Shown here one piece after another: positions 10,901 to 20,713 of a DNA stretch of 47,221 bases. The first letter of the stretch is position 1; each line of letters opens with the position of its first letter. The DNA comes from Brachionus plicatilis. Lineage: Eukaryota > Rotifera > Eurotatoria > Ploima > Brachionidae. Below the pieces are notes generated by a model that was given only the letters and a program-made list of their open reading frames with translations, was not told where the DNA came from and made no database searches. Position numbers and translations under genes: made by a program. Location: contig QEOQ01000602.1 of the NCBI GenBank assembly GCA_010279815.1, forward strand, positions 311,598 to 358,818. Reading direction: 5' to 3'.

Positions 10901-12967
10901 NNNNNNNNNNNNNNNNNNNNNNNNNNNNNNNNNNNNNNNNNNNNNNNNNNNNNNNNNNNNNNNNNNNNNNNNNNNNNNNNNNNNNNNNNNNNNNNNNNNN
11001 NNNNNNNNNNNNNNNNNNNNNNNNNNNNNNNNNNNNNNNNNNNNNNNNNNNNNNNNNNNNNNNNNNNNNNNNNNNNNNNNNNNNNNNNNNNNNNNNNNNN
11101 NNNNNNNNNNNNNNNNNNNNNNNNNNNNNNNNNNNNNNNNNNNNNNNNNNNNNNNNNNNNNNNNNNNNNNAAAAATCAATTTAAAAAAAAAAAAAACTTC
11201 CAACACTTACACATACTCGTCCTTGTATCTGTTCACAATAGCCAAAAACACGGAGCCATCTTTCCACGCAGGCGAACAAAAGTCCTCAATCCTAAGACTA
11301 AACGGCTGCACGACCATCTGTGCCCAATGCAGCAAAGTAGTGGCACTATTCCGAATGCGCTCTCTCTTCTTTTCCGGCTTACCGCCATTCACCACCAAAA
11401 TAGAGTGCTCGCCAGCCTTGGGCGAATAAATAGGCCCACTGCCCTCATCATACAACGCCCTCACCTGCTCCTCGCTCAGCTGACCGCCTCTCTTCACCGA
11501 ATTCAAGTTGCAGTACCTAGTGCCGGGCTCAATGGTGAACTCGTGGTAACTCTTACCAATATTGTCATGCGTAGTCTGCGACAACAGCTGGTACACGCTC
11601 TCACGCTCGGCCAGCAGCTCTAGAGGCGGCCGACCATCCGCGTAGCCCCTCAGCTGCCACGCGGTGTCCAGCGCGGCCAGGAACCCGCGCGCAATGCCCG
11701 TGCCCAGCGGCCAGAACGGCTCCAGCAAACTATCGCCCACCAGCGACATCAGCAGCGAGTGTCCTTGACGAACAACAATGCGCGACGCGTTCTCCGAGTG
11801 AAACAAACTGGTAAAGTCAAACATGGCCACGTCCGGCTGACCATAGTGATTTTTGGCAAAGTGAAGAGTGGTCAATTTTTTACCCGTCGAGTGATAGGCC
11901 GCCTCTTTAGCGTACGCGCACAAATTCTCAAAATTAACGTTGTCTTTGGACAAGAGCTGACCAGCGTCCGCATAGTCCTCTTTGATCACGTGTTTTTCCA
12001 GCAACGAGTGCCGCTTGGCCGTCATCACAAAGTAATGGGTGTCGTCCTTGTAGTAGACAATATTTTCGAGGTCGATGCCGGTCTCGCGTCTCAACTCGAG
12101 AAAAAATTTCTGATCGAAAATGAACGCGACGCCGCCCCGCTCCGCCACCTTTTGCTCGTCGGGCGTGTTATAGTTGACAAAGTTAACGGTGATGCCGATG
12201 GCGAGGCGGCCGCGGAACTCGCGGCGCAAGAAGCCGGGCAACGAGTTGCGGCGTCCGTCCGCGCCGACCACCGCGTCAAAGGCTTGGCCGGCGACCGGGT
12301 GGCCCTCGGGTATGCACTTGATGCGCCAGCCGGCGGCGCCAGGGTGCTCGGGCTCGGCCAGCCGCTCGAACGACGTGTTGAAGTGGACGTGGACGCCGAG
12401 GAGCAGGGCCGCCTTGAGCAGCACGCACTGAAGTTTGCGTATGCTGATGTGGTCGATGGAGCCGGCGCAGAACTTGCCGCAGAATAGCTTGGCGCCCAGC
12501 GATTTGAGGTCGTGGATGGTGAAGGGCCAAAGGTGAAGGACGTTGTTGCGCGAGAACCGGTCCCGCTTCTCCACCACCGTGCACTGGAAGCCGAGCAGGG
12601 CGCACTCGACGCTGAGCCGCAGGCCCACCGGCCCGCTGCCCACGATGAGCACGCGGAGCGGCCGTGCCGAGCCCTGTGAGCGGTTCGCGTACTCCGGTCC
12701 GGACGCCCGCTCGTCGTACTTCTTCCACAGCTCGTTGGACTTCCAGTAGTCGGTGCGCGCCTCTATCAGCTTGTAGAGGAGACGTGTGCGGCGTCCCCGA
12801 CCGTTCAGCTCGGCGCCCTCCGCGTGCACTTGTTGCCCGTCTATGCCCAGATGGTCCAGCAGGCTGTCGAATGTTTTTTTGATTTGGCGCGACGAGTTCG
12901 AGCGCACAAACGACTCGAACGCTTTTTCGAAATTTTTTTTCTCTTTGCCTAAGTTAGCATCGTTCAT
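3453..12967 (-). CDS. Mical: MICAL flavoprotein monooxygenase (gene span, exons joined below)
   Basis: This is the gene for a MICAL protein, an NADPH-dependent FAD monooxygenase known to oxidise actin methionines and disassemble filaments in the cytoplasm. Recognised coding exons are 12967-11211, 9796-9171, 9109-8987 and 4942-3453. The rest of the CH domain must lie in the N gap (10236-11170) and is not visible. Domain order is FAD domain (residues 1 to about 500), CH start (about 543), [gap], linker, LIM, acidic/serine-rich linker and bMERB coiled coil, the standard MICAL order. The visible junctions are in phase: the 9171/9109 join makes a Tyr codon inside the LIM domain, and the 8987/4942 join makes a His codon. 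The 61-nt intron 9170-9110 contrasts with the 4-kb intron 8986-4943, which is full of repeats; further small exons inside it cannot be excluded. A possible AATAAA (minus) lies at 3307-3302, though such hexamers are common by chance here. Confidence 0.93.
4963..5138. repeat. Tandem duplication, ~88-bp period, two copies
   Basis: Two adjacent near-identical units begin AATTATTTATTTATTTATAA at 4963 and at 5051. Both contain AATTAACCT, AAGGAGAAGTAAAAAATTAA and AGATACCATAATAAAA. The duplication lies inside the large MICAL intron, just upstream (in gene sense) of the last exon's acceptor, where it may have repeated or displaced branch-point sequence. Confidence 0.85.
5340..6194. mobile_element. Hairpin element with a second inverted-repeat element nested inside
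   Basis: The outer arms match the hairpin family seen at 24235 and 35310. The left arm has AAAACATGTTCTGTAAATTG (5355) and AGTATACTGATTCTGCAAAA. The right arm has TTGCAGAATCAGTATACTGA, CAATTTACAGAACATGTTTT and the terminal CCAAAATTCACAATGCC ending at 6194. The left terminus is degraded. The nested element (5445-6020) has inverted ends GGGTCATGTC(C)AGAATGTGATCA and many TGATCA words. On its minus strand there is a small broken frame (MALAPVESSEEAKLASKKAL; with a frame change, CGKFMKNEKGVKLCKSKKH), which I do not recognise. The whole complex lies in the MICAL intron. Confidence 0.75.
6847..7362. mobile_element. Inverted-repeat element with ends GGCAACTTGAAGTTCATGATCA
   Basis: The left end reads GGCAACTTGAAGTTCATGAT. 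The right end, reversed, reads GGCAAATTGAAGTTCATGAT. The interior contains TTTTTCTAATTGATTTTTCT and TTATGTTTAATAAAGTT, which recur in the same order in the copy at 23645-24098. No coding frame is visible. Flanking AAAA/TTTT prevents a safe call of the target duplication. Confidence 0.8.
7363..8198. other. Noncoding AT-rich intron sequence
   Basis: This is part of the large MICAL intron. The open frame of about 100 codons on the plus strand (7864-8172) is a low-complexity F/K/I/L-rich frame with no recognisable domain, so I do not call a gene. Confidence 0.5.
8208..8570. mobile_element. 363-bp hairpin element with a perfect 9-bp target duplication
   Basis: The two halves are inverted copies. 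The left reads GGTTTTGTGAAATTCAGTAC and the reversed right reads GGTTTTGTGAACTTCAGTAC. Inside are matching blocks such as AATAACTTTTTTTCTAAA, TTCTGTGAATGCAA, CATTCAAAGTTGCATCAA and CTCTGCAAA. CGTTTGATG is present directly on both sides (8199-8207 and 8571-8579). A 9-bp duplication is the signature of Mutator-like transposition. The element has no coding capacity. It lies in the MICAL intron. Confidence 0.9.
8580..8986. other. MICAL intron sequence, nothing recognised
   Basis: AT-rich intron sequence downstream (in gene sense) of the exon ending at 8987. It has a run of seven G at 8782-8788 but no exon that I could support. Confidence 0.5.
8987..9109 (-). CDS. Mical: MICAL exon: end of LIM domain
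   Basis: A 123-nt exon with acceptor AG at 9111-9110 and donor GTAAGT at 8986. Its first two bases complete a Tyr codon, giving KYTFFCNNH, the final C-x2-H zinc pair of the LIM domain. It continues through QKDARNNLFDDENFDKIGQ and GEYESP. The length leaves one base that joins in phase with the exon at 4942. Confidence 0.88.
9171..9796 (-). CDS. Mical: MICAL exon: linker and first part of LIM domain
   Basis: The exon begins after TTTAG (acceptor at 9798-9797) and reads DYKQLEQHNDTKQNLHTFFS, then a linker with basic patches (AKRRRPM, LRRRGSL), then a LIM domain. Visible zinc ligands are C-x2-C in CYKCG, an 18-residue loop, then H-x2-C-x2-C-x2-C in HANCFRCQEC. It ends one base into a codon at a GTAAAT donor (9170). 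The last pair of LIM ligands lies in the next exon. I extended the exon upstream of the nearest start-like codon because the frame stays open and protein-like back to a good acceptor. Confidence 0.88.
10236..11170. other. Assembly gap (935 N)
   Basis: A run of N interrupts the MICAL gene between the exon ending at 11211 and the exon starting at 9796. The remainder of the CH domain, about 65 residues, should lie here. Confidence 0.99.
11211..12967 (-). CDS. Mical: MICAL exon: FAD monooxygenase domain and start of CH domain
   Basis: This exon carries 585 codons plus two bases and ends at a GTAAGT donor (11210). The start at 12967 is the first AUG of the frame and gives a typical MICAL N-terminus (FEKAFESFVRSNS). 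Residues 105-122 hold the dinucleotide-binding motif VLIVGSGPVGLRLSVECA. VVGADGRR (233-240) is the DG motif, and LVGDSLLEPFWPLGTGIARG (409-428) is the FAD-ribityl GD motif. From about residue 543, LLHWAQMVVQPFSLRIEDF and AWKDGSVFLAIVNRY begin a calponin-homology domain that is cut off by the intron and the N gap. The exon is strongly GC-rich compared with its flanks and contains no intron over 1.7 kb. The frames on the opposite strand are shadows. Confidence 0.95.
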
Positions 12968-13796
12968 CTCACACTTGTTAAATTTTTTTTTATTTTTTTT
13001 TTTTCTATTTTATTAAATATAATAAAAAATTAGTAAAAAATTTTTTTTTTGAAATTTTTATTTAATTATTAAGAGAGAGAGAGAGAAAAAAAAGAAAGGG
13101 CAAAAATTATAATTTTATTTATTTTGTCGCTTCTTAGATCTAGAACAATGGGTCTATGCATATGTTAGTGTGAGCGAGTGAGTGAGTTAATTTTTTTTGC
13201 TTTCAAATGAGAGAAGTTTGTTCAATAGAAACAAACAAACAATGTTTTTTGATTTGTGTATACGAGACGGCCAGAATAGCCGACCTTTTTTCAGTCAGAC
13301 TTTTTATTCGAATTGACTTGTTGTTAGTCCGATTAGTTGTTGGTCTGGCTTTAAATAAATTATGTGCGCGCGTGCGCTAAAATAAACAAATAGTTGGAAT
13401 CAGAGTTGTTTAAATTGACTTGATAAATCAATAAAGGGTGTAAAGCTTTTGAATGAGTTTGGCATGATGGACTAATTTACAAGCTAATTAAAATTAATCT
13501 ACCTACTTATTTTATTTATTGAATAAAATTGTATATGCATTTAAGATGTTTTAGAGTAAATGTAAATGGACATTTAAGTGATCAATACTTAATAAAAGCA
13601 GAATTTGATAAAATTCAGTTTGAATAATAAAAATACAAAAATAAACAAAAACATAGAAAAAAATCGTTTTCTTTAAGTTTAGTTCCGTGAATACGACATC
13701 ACAGATAAACAAATAAATAAAAATCATTAACTCTAATTTTTCTTATTCAAAGACAATCCTCAATATCATTTTATTATTCTTCATTATACTAGAAGA
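12968..13796. promoter_or_regulatory. MICAL upstream region with GA tract and GC-richer patch
   Basis: Upstream of the MICAL start this stretch has a (GA)n tract at 13071-13084 and a GC-richer patch at about 13255-13380 (AGACGGCCAGAATAGCCGAC, GTGCGCGCGTGCGC). It is the most likely place for the 5' UTR and promoter. The bases before the AUG on the minus strand end in GAG next to ATG and could be a splice acceptor. No defined promoter motif can be pinned down by eye. Confidence 0.3.
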
Positions 13797-14124
13797 AACG
13801 GCAAATAAAACATTTATCCGCAACATTAACTAGTTGGAACGGCAAATAATTCATTTGGCCGTAACCTTAACTAGTTGGAACGGCAAATAATTCATCTGGC
13901 TGCAATCTTTACTAGTTGGAACGGCAAATAATTCATTTGGCCGCAACTTTAACTTGTTGGAACGGCAAATAATTCATTTGGCCGCAACTTTAACTTGTTG
14001 GAACGGCAAAAAATTCATTTGGCCGCAACTTTTACTAGTTGGAACGGCAAAAAATTCATTTGGCCGTAACCTTAACTAGTTGGAACGGCAAATAATTCAT
14101 TTGGCCGCAACCTTAACCAGTTTG
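13797..14124. repeat. Tandem array, eight copies of a 41-bp unit
   Basis: Eight back-to-back 41-bp units begin AACGGCAAATAATTCATTTG and end AACTAGTTGG. The inner copies differ by only a few bases; the first and last copies are more diverged, as is usual at array edges. The unit contains an imperfect palindrome, CGGCAAATAATTCATTTGGCCG. There is no spacer structure, so it is a minisatellite and not a CRISPR array. It lies about 0.8 kb upstream of the MICAL start. Confidence 0.95.
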
Positions 14125-17100
14125 AAAATCAATTTTGGTGAAATCAGAAAAAATGAATAGTTATAGTGCCGAAATTTTTTAATGGCAACAATAGTCTCCT
14201 TGTTGATCATGATGAAAATTTTTAAAGAAATTCGGAAGAATGTCTAGATGCTTCATTTGTTTTCATATGAAAATCATCTGCTTCTGGTTCAAAATGATCA
14301 TTATCAGAGCTCATTTACAAGCGAGATCTAACTAGTTTATAATAAGATTCGATAATTTGATGATTTAAAATATCTTGACTCAAAATTAACAATCTTGTCA
14401 TGCTAATTTAGTCCACCGGAGATCACCCGCATGGACCCCTTGTTTGAAAATGGATGAAATATCGAAAGCCAATCATGTACCAATCAGACTTAAGGTTAAT
14501 ATTTGAACAAAAAGTTATTTCGATACTTTTGTAAAGTTGTTTAAAAATGTTTATATAGATTACTCGGGAGGAAAAAAATCGCCGAATTCTGTAAAGTAGT
14601 TTTCGATTGAAGAATAAGAAGATAAAAAAGAAATTTTAATATACAATTCAATTTGAAAATTTAAATAAATAATAATTTTTTTAAAAAATTAATAAAATTA
14701 AAATTTACGGATATTAGCAAAATAAATTGTGAAAATTTTTGGATTAAATTTTAAGTAGTAGAAAATAAATTAGTTACTTAATTAATTGTTTTTTTCATAA
14801 TGACAAAATAATCTACCAAATTATCTAAGTGAAATTCCTTAATTTTAAAATTAAAAATTTGTTTTGAAATACTTGATACCATACTAAAAATTAAAAACAA
14901 ATTTCATTAATTAAATTCACATAGAGAAATAAAAAAAATTATAATCATAATTGAATTTATCATAAACTTTTATCGATTTTAATTAATAAAGCTAGTCTTT
15001 CAAAAATTTTTATTGAATGCCGTAAGATATTTAAAAAAAAATTATAAACTCCCGTTTAATAATAAAACCGCGGCAACCTAAAAAAATCAAAGTTTATAAA
15101 CAAACGAATCTAAAAAAAAAGAGCTATTTTTCTAATATTATTGAATTTAAAAATCTATATTTTAAGAATTAAATAAAAGAGAGTTAAAATACCGCTTTTG
15201 GTACTTAATTAAAAATTTAAGAGCCGACTAAAAAAATTGAATGAGTTTTAAAGAACCCCCAACGAAACCATATGAAAAATTTTTTCAATTATTTTCTAAA
15301 GCGGTGGCCAAAGTGTACGCTTAGATTTGAAGATAAAAATAGAATTACATAACACAATTATCGGTTAGCAAAGCTATTATCTATTAAATAATTGATATTT
15401 TTTTTAAATCTTGAACAATAAAAAAATATTTTAAATCCAAATTTTGTTTTTTCTAATTTAAAAAATCTTTAAATACAAAAACAACTAAATTAATATTAAT
15501 AAAAAAAAACCTTTTACACTGAATACATTTTTTTAGAAACAATCAAGACTTTCAATTATTAAACAAGAATAAATAAAATTGATGAAAGGCTAAATTTATT
15601 TTCACAAACTTTGGAATTCATTTTTTCATTAAAATGGTACTAGATGCAAGTAAAAAGCATACAATAGAACAATATATAAGCGTGAAATTGTTTAAATCGG
15701 TCTCTAAACAATATCAGCTAGACTTTCCTAGCCATCGTGTTAGTCTTTGTTAAATACCCATTCGACACCTATGAGAAAATATTGTAAAACTCGAATTTCT
15801 ACTTAATATTTAATTTTTTATAATAAAAATTCTATCAAACAATGAAATATCATAAAAGCATTGATTTTGTAAAATTTAGCATATTTAAAAAAAATTTTCT
15901 TTTCGAGATTTTATAATTAATTTCGTAATTAGATACTGACTTGACATTTTTGAAATAACATAATTAAGTTTGAGAACGCAAAAATTAGAAGAAATATGTC
16001 AAAGTTAGGAGACAATATAATTTTTGTCTACGCTTAAAAATTTAAAAAAATTCTTGGCTAGCAAAGAAACAAAAAAAATTTATCTTTTTAAATCTTGCTA
16101 AACATAATGTCACAACTTAATCATATAATTCAAATTTAAAACTTTTATAATTCAAATCCATTATTAGTAATACAGAAAAAAATAATTTTAATCTAATTAT
16201 ACCTGAACAAGAAATTTGATTGCTAATGAATAAAAAATGCCGTTTTTTAAATAAAGTATTTTTAATATTTTTTAAAAAGCTCAAATTTCAACTTATTTTT
16301 TATCATTGTTATTAATCAAGTCGGAAACAAACTTAAATTTTGTGAAAATTTGATCTTTTTGATCTAAATTTTAAGATATAATCTCCTCAATGGCCTAATT
16401 CGAAGGTAAACTTACTTTCTTGAAAGTCTCAAATCATGTTCAACTCAATTTTTATTTATTTCTCATTAAACATTAATACAAAAAATCTATTGAGGCATAA
16501 TCCAAAAATTATTTTATGAGAAAATTACGGACAATATGTTTTGAATAACAATTTTTATTTAGAAATTGACTTTTGTTAATGCTGGAAACAAAAGGTAGAG
16601 AAAATAAATAAAACAATTTGTTTTTACGCTGATGGTTGTTGTAATAAAATATAATTTAATTAAAAAATTCATTAAGAGTTAGTTTTTTGAATTTTAATTG
16701 AAGTTTATTGAATATTTTTCTTATTATAATAAATTGAAATTAACTTTTGAATTTTCTTTTATCTGCATCATTAGAGATAAGAAATGTGAAATATAATTAA
16801 TTTCTAGCTTTTTATAAAGAATGAGTATTATTTTCGCAAACTGGGACCTATTTGGTTTAATGATAAATAAGTTGGCTTATTTGACAAAAAGAAAAGCTGG
16901 CTGTTAAGTGTAAACAGAATTGGCAACCTTTCTGTGACTGCGAAGAAATCAGACTAAACCAGACTCAACCATTAATAATTTCTCTACAACGATTATGACG
17001 ATTTTAATCAAATACTTAAATTGGTGCTAAAGATTTAATTATTAAGAAAATTTTTTTAAAAAATTCAATTTTTCCTGGATAATTTTTATCATTATTTTTA

Positions 17101-18132
17101 TGAAAAATAAGAGATAATTTTTTCTTTAATATCTTTTATATTATAATTCAAAAACAAAAATTAATCAAAGAAAAGAATCTTCATTCTTTGAATTTTATTT
17201 TTAAAATTTTTTTATCTAAGCTTAAAACTTTTACAATCATCATTTTTATTTATAAAAACCTCTAGCAATAATTTTTCGTTTTTCGTAGAAATAAATGAAA
17301 ATTGTCAAAGTCAGGTTCTACAGTAATAAAATATGTTTTATTAGATTTTTTATAGAAAAATCATTTTATATCATTTCAAAAATATCATTATCTAATTGAT
17401 ATTATTATGCTCTTTTCAAAAGTATCATCAACTTTTGGAAGTATATAGAAAGTAGTGTTATTCAAAATTATCAAGTTTAAAGGCAAGTTCAAGTCCGAAA
17501 TTTTTTTTTAAAGTTCGTACTTGGATTTTAATTTGAGACTTTTGAACAAATCTGATAGAAAGTTATGTGAGTGTTTCAAGGTTTCTATTTTGTTTTGTCA
17601 TTTGAAATTTTAATGTGGTGATAATTTCTCTTTTTGATGGAATAATAATTTTTTCAGTTTTTGAGTTGACAGTAATTTTAGAAAAAATCTAAATTTTAAA
17701 ATTTTTTCAATTTATTTTTACATTTTGCAAATTTATAATTTAAAATATTTATGCAAATTTTTTGATTAATCAAATTCTATTAGAGCTAATGAGGAAATAC
17801 CAAAATCGTGTTTTATTATAAGATTATTTTCTGATTAATACCAGGATTTAAGTAAAATTCTAGATAAAAATTTTAAAACAGAGTTTCAATAGGATTAAAC
17901 TCACATGGCTCTAATTTTTGAGTTAAAATTTTAAGTGTCATTCAAAAGTAAACCATAAGATAATCTTATTAAATTTGTTAATAAAAAATAAAAAATATTT
18001 ACAAAATGTGCTACCAAAAAATATGTAAAATAAATGATATTAAATTTTTCTTATTTTTAAAACTTTTTTATTCATAATCTTAAATAATACTCAAATATAT
18101 TATTAATACAACATAAACCAGGAAAATAAAAT
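14125..18132. other. Intergenic AT-rich region
   Basis: I see no gene with recognisable domains over these 4 kb. Near the left edge the minus strand has a 30-codon frame at 14311-14222 (MSSDNDHFEPEADDFHMKTN...), acidic and ending in TAA, which could be the start of a lost transposase. The remainder is low-complexity A/T sequence. Confidence 0.5.
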
Positions 18133-18863
18133 TTAATGGCCTATATTTTACTCAGTGCCTAAAAATTATATTCAGTACCTAATTATGTTTTTTGTAGTAC
18201 CTAATAAAATTTAATTCAAAACCTAAAAAATTAGTAGCTAATATGTTTTATTTGTACTAAAAATAAATTTGATAAAACTTAATACTATTTTTTTTGTACC
18301 TATTTAGGAACAACTATTTTGGTTAATACCAAACATTAAATTTTATTGAAACCAAAAATTAATTATAATAGAATTAATTATCAATTTATGTAGAACCTCT
18401 TGATAATTCAGACTTGTTTATAAGTCACAGTTTTAAGTCTAAGTCACTAAAATTTAAGTCTAGTTATTTTTTTAAATTTTTAAGTCAATTAAATTAAATT
18501 TTTTATAAAAAAGTCCGAACAACATGAATTTTTTGATGCTCCAGGTAGTAAAAACAAAGGACAAAAAAGTTAAAAATAAAGATGTTTTTGTTAAAAGATC
18601 ATCTCGATTGGCTAAAAAGAATTAAATTTGTGTAAATTTTATTTTTTTCAATTGATTTTCTTTAATAAATCTCACCATTTATTTTTTTCAATTAAATAAA
18701 ATTTTATAAAACGTCTAAAATTAGATTTTTTTTATATAAAACTTACTAAAACGTTTTTTAATACTAGAAAATTTAATTATACGACTAAAACATATTTGGT
18801 ATTTCTAAATTATTTTTTGGGACTTGATAAAATGTAATTAGGTATTGAGTAAAATATAATTTG
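18133..18863. mobile_element. Inverted element with arrays of ~20-bp TACCTAAT words (MULE-like)
   Basis: The left part carries a degenerate array: TATATTTTACTCAGTGCCTA, ATTCAGTACCTAATTATG, GTAGTACCTAATAAAATTT and so on at about 20-25 base spacing. The right part, reversed, gives TATATTTTACTCAATACCTA and ATTACATTTTATCAAG words in the mirrored arrangement. Between them, on the plus strand near 18527-18624, a basic peptide tail can be read (DAPGSKNKGQKS with a frame change to KVKNKDVFVKRSSRLAKKN). It resembles the tails in the other array-ended elements of this window. The limits are approximate because I found no clear target duplication. Confidence 0.6.
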
Positions 18864-19789
18864 ATTTTTTTGTTTTAATTTGTCAACTTTGATTTTGCGT
18901 TTCCTGTATTTTTTGTGACGATTTAGGTTGGAACTGATGGTACCCTGCAAAATTGTTTTTTTTGAATAGAAGAATTGAATAGAAGGGTTATGTCCTTGTT
19001 CTTCATTGTAGTGGATTCAAGTTAATGGCTGATATTGACTTAAGCATTTGTTTTATTTAGATCAACAATTAAGATAATTAAAATTAATAGATTTATAAAA
19101 ACTTTTTATTGATACCATTTTTTTTTGAATAGCCAAAGTGACTTAGATACATGCAAATTGTCTAGTAGATATAACTTTACTTAGCACAATTGGTCTCGGA
19201 TTTGGTTTGATGCATAGTGTTGTTTTCGTCTTTTCAAAATGATCCCAAAAAAAAATTCAGAAAATTTTCTCAATTTCAATTTCAAGGTAAATCAACGGTC
19301 AAGTGGCCTTGGCAAATTTACTGAATAATTCTAGTTCAGGATAATTTGATTCAATTTTTTATTTTTTTAAAATGAAAGTTTTAATTTTAAACTTAAGAAT
19401 AATAATTTGAGAGTTTATGATGCAATAAAAAAATAAAAATAAATAAATTTGTTTGGAAAACTACGCAAACTAACTTTTTGTTCTGTTTTTTAGTGATGAA
19501 ATCAGTAATATAGATAAATCGCCAATCTAAATTCCAAAAATTCAGCTATCTTTGCAAATGAATTAAATGCTCTTTTTTCTTTAAATACCTTATATTAAAA
19601 TTAATAGATAGGTACATCTTAATACCAATATAATACTTCGTGTTTCTTTAAAAATTTTTAATAATTTTCTATTATTAAATAAAAAAAAAAATGGTCATCT
19701 GGTCTATAAAAAATATTAAATCTAAATTTTATTTGTGTCATAAAAAATTAAAAAAAAATGGTGTTTTAAAATCCGCTAATCAGCAAACA
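18864..19789. other. Intergenic region downstream of the sulfotransferase-like gene
   Basis: No coding signal is visible. A possible minus-strand AATAAA for the sulfotransferase-like gene lies at 19733-19728, 57 bases past its stop codon, but A/T hexamers are frequent here by chance. Confidence 0.45.
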
Positions 19790-20713
19790 TCAAATATAAT
19801 TTAATATTTTTAATAAAGTTATATTTTTTTCTATAATTTTCTCATCATAGTCAGGTATTTTTCCGAGCCAATTTTTTAAAGAACCTGAATAAATCTTCTT
19901 TATGATGCCAGCTCTAGACCATTCAGTTTCAGACATCTTTACATCACTATTGACATATTTTTCGTGATTTAGAACCCTTTCGTTCCATTCGACACCCAAA
20001 AAGTTGATCATTTTTCTAATCTCTATCTCTGGAGCAGTCACCAAACTCTCATACCTCACAATCATGCAAAAATCTTTACCTGCTTTTACACACTGATTGT
20101 ACGAATCTAAATTATCATAGTTCCACTCTTTCAAAATACCAAAATAGCGCTTGAATGTAACTCTGCCGCCAGATCGCTTCATTAATGAAAAAGCCACTTC
20201 TCTGCCATCTCTGATCACCAAAATAAACTTGGAGTAGGGGAAAACATTTTTAAAAAACTCGATATGACGTCTATTGCTAGTTTCTTTGTTGCAAAGCCTC
20301 TCTACATTTCTTTCTACATTCATTAGCATCACATAATAGACAGCCAGACCTATTGATTTATCCAAAGTTTGGTTTTTAATGCCAGCAGCTTTCATAAATA
20401 TCAGTGATTCTCTATCTTTGGTATAAATTCTTTTCAAATAGTCCAAAAGAATGTTTATGAATTTAGTTTCTGGTCCGCACTTTACCGACGGATGAACGTC
20501 TAGTATGGAGCGCACCAACGATGTACCTGAGCTCATTGATCCTCCTATGAAAATTGCTGGATGAAGTAGATAGTTATTGAGTTGTTTTAATTGATGGTTG
20601 TAATCAAGCATGTTGGATTTTCTGGAAATATTGGTGGAAATTATGACCAAGGCCGCATAAAAAATGCACATAAAAGAGAATAAAATCAGCAATCTGGTTT
20701 TTTTAAACCTCAT
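19790..20713 (-). CDS. Tyrosylprotein-sulfotransferase-like type II membrane protein
   Basis: The 307-residue product would transfer sulfate from PAPS, most likely to tyrosines of secreted proteins in the Golgi. Residues 8-27 (LLILFSFMCIFYAALVIIST) form a signal anchor after a basic MRFKK start, as in TPSTs. IFIGGSMSSGTSLVRSILDV followed by HPSVKCGPETK matches the 5'-phosphosulfate loop and the next block. LCNKET and FPYSKFILVIRDGREVAFS match the lysine block and the 3'-phosphate site. The end has NFLGVEW, a W-S-R-A-G block and SLKNWLGKIP, all in TPST order. The protein is shorter than animal TPSTs (about 370 residues) and has no intron. The arginine normally in the phosphosulfate loop (P-R-S-G-T-T) is Ser here, so its activity or substrate may differ. 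A related Golgi sulfotransferase is the main alternative. Confidence 0.85.
   Translation of the reverse strand: MRFKKTRLLILFSFMCIFYAALVIISTNISRKSNMLDYNHQLKQLNNYLLHPAIFIGGSMSSGTSLVRSILDVHPSVKCGPETKFINILLDYLKRIYTKDRESLIFMKAAGIKNQTLDKSIGLAVYYVMLMNVERNVERLCNKETSNRRHIEFFKNVFPYSKFILVIRDGREVAFSLMKRSGGRVTFKRYFGILKEWNYDNLDSYNQCVKAGKDFCMIVRYESLVTAPEIEIRKMINFLGVEWNERVLNHEKYVNSDVKMSETEWSRAGIIKKIYSGSLKNWLGKIPDYDEKIIEKNITLLKILNYI

Noticed and set aside
11223..13016. Several plus- and minus-strand frames of 60-240 codons overlapping the MICAL FAD exon
   Set aside because: They run opposite to or out of frame with a clearly conserved exon and exist because its GC-rich codons contain few stops. None shows a domain.
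13797..14124. CRISPR array
   Set aside because: The 41-bp units are contiguous with no unique spacers, and the setting is an animal genome.
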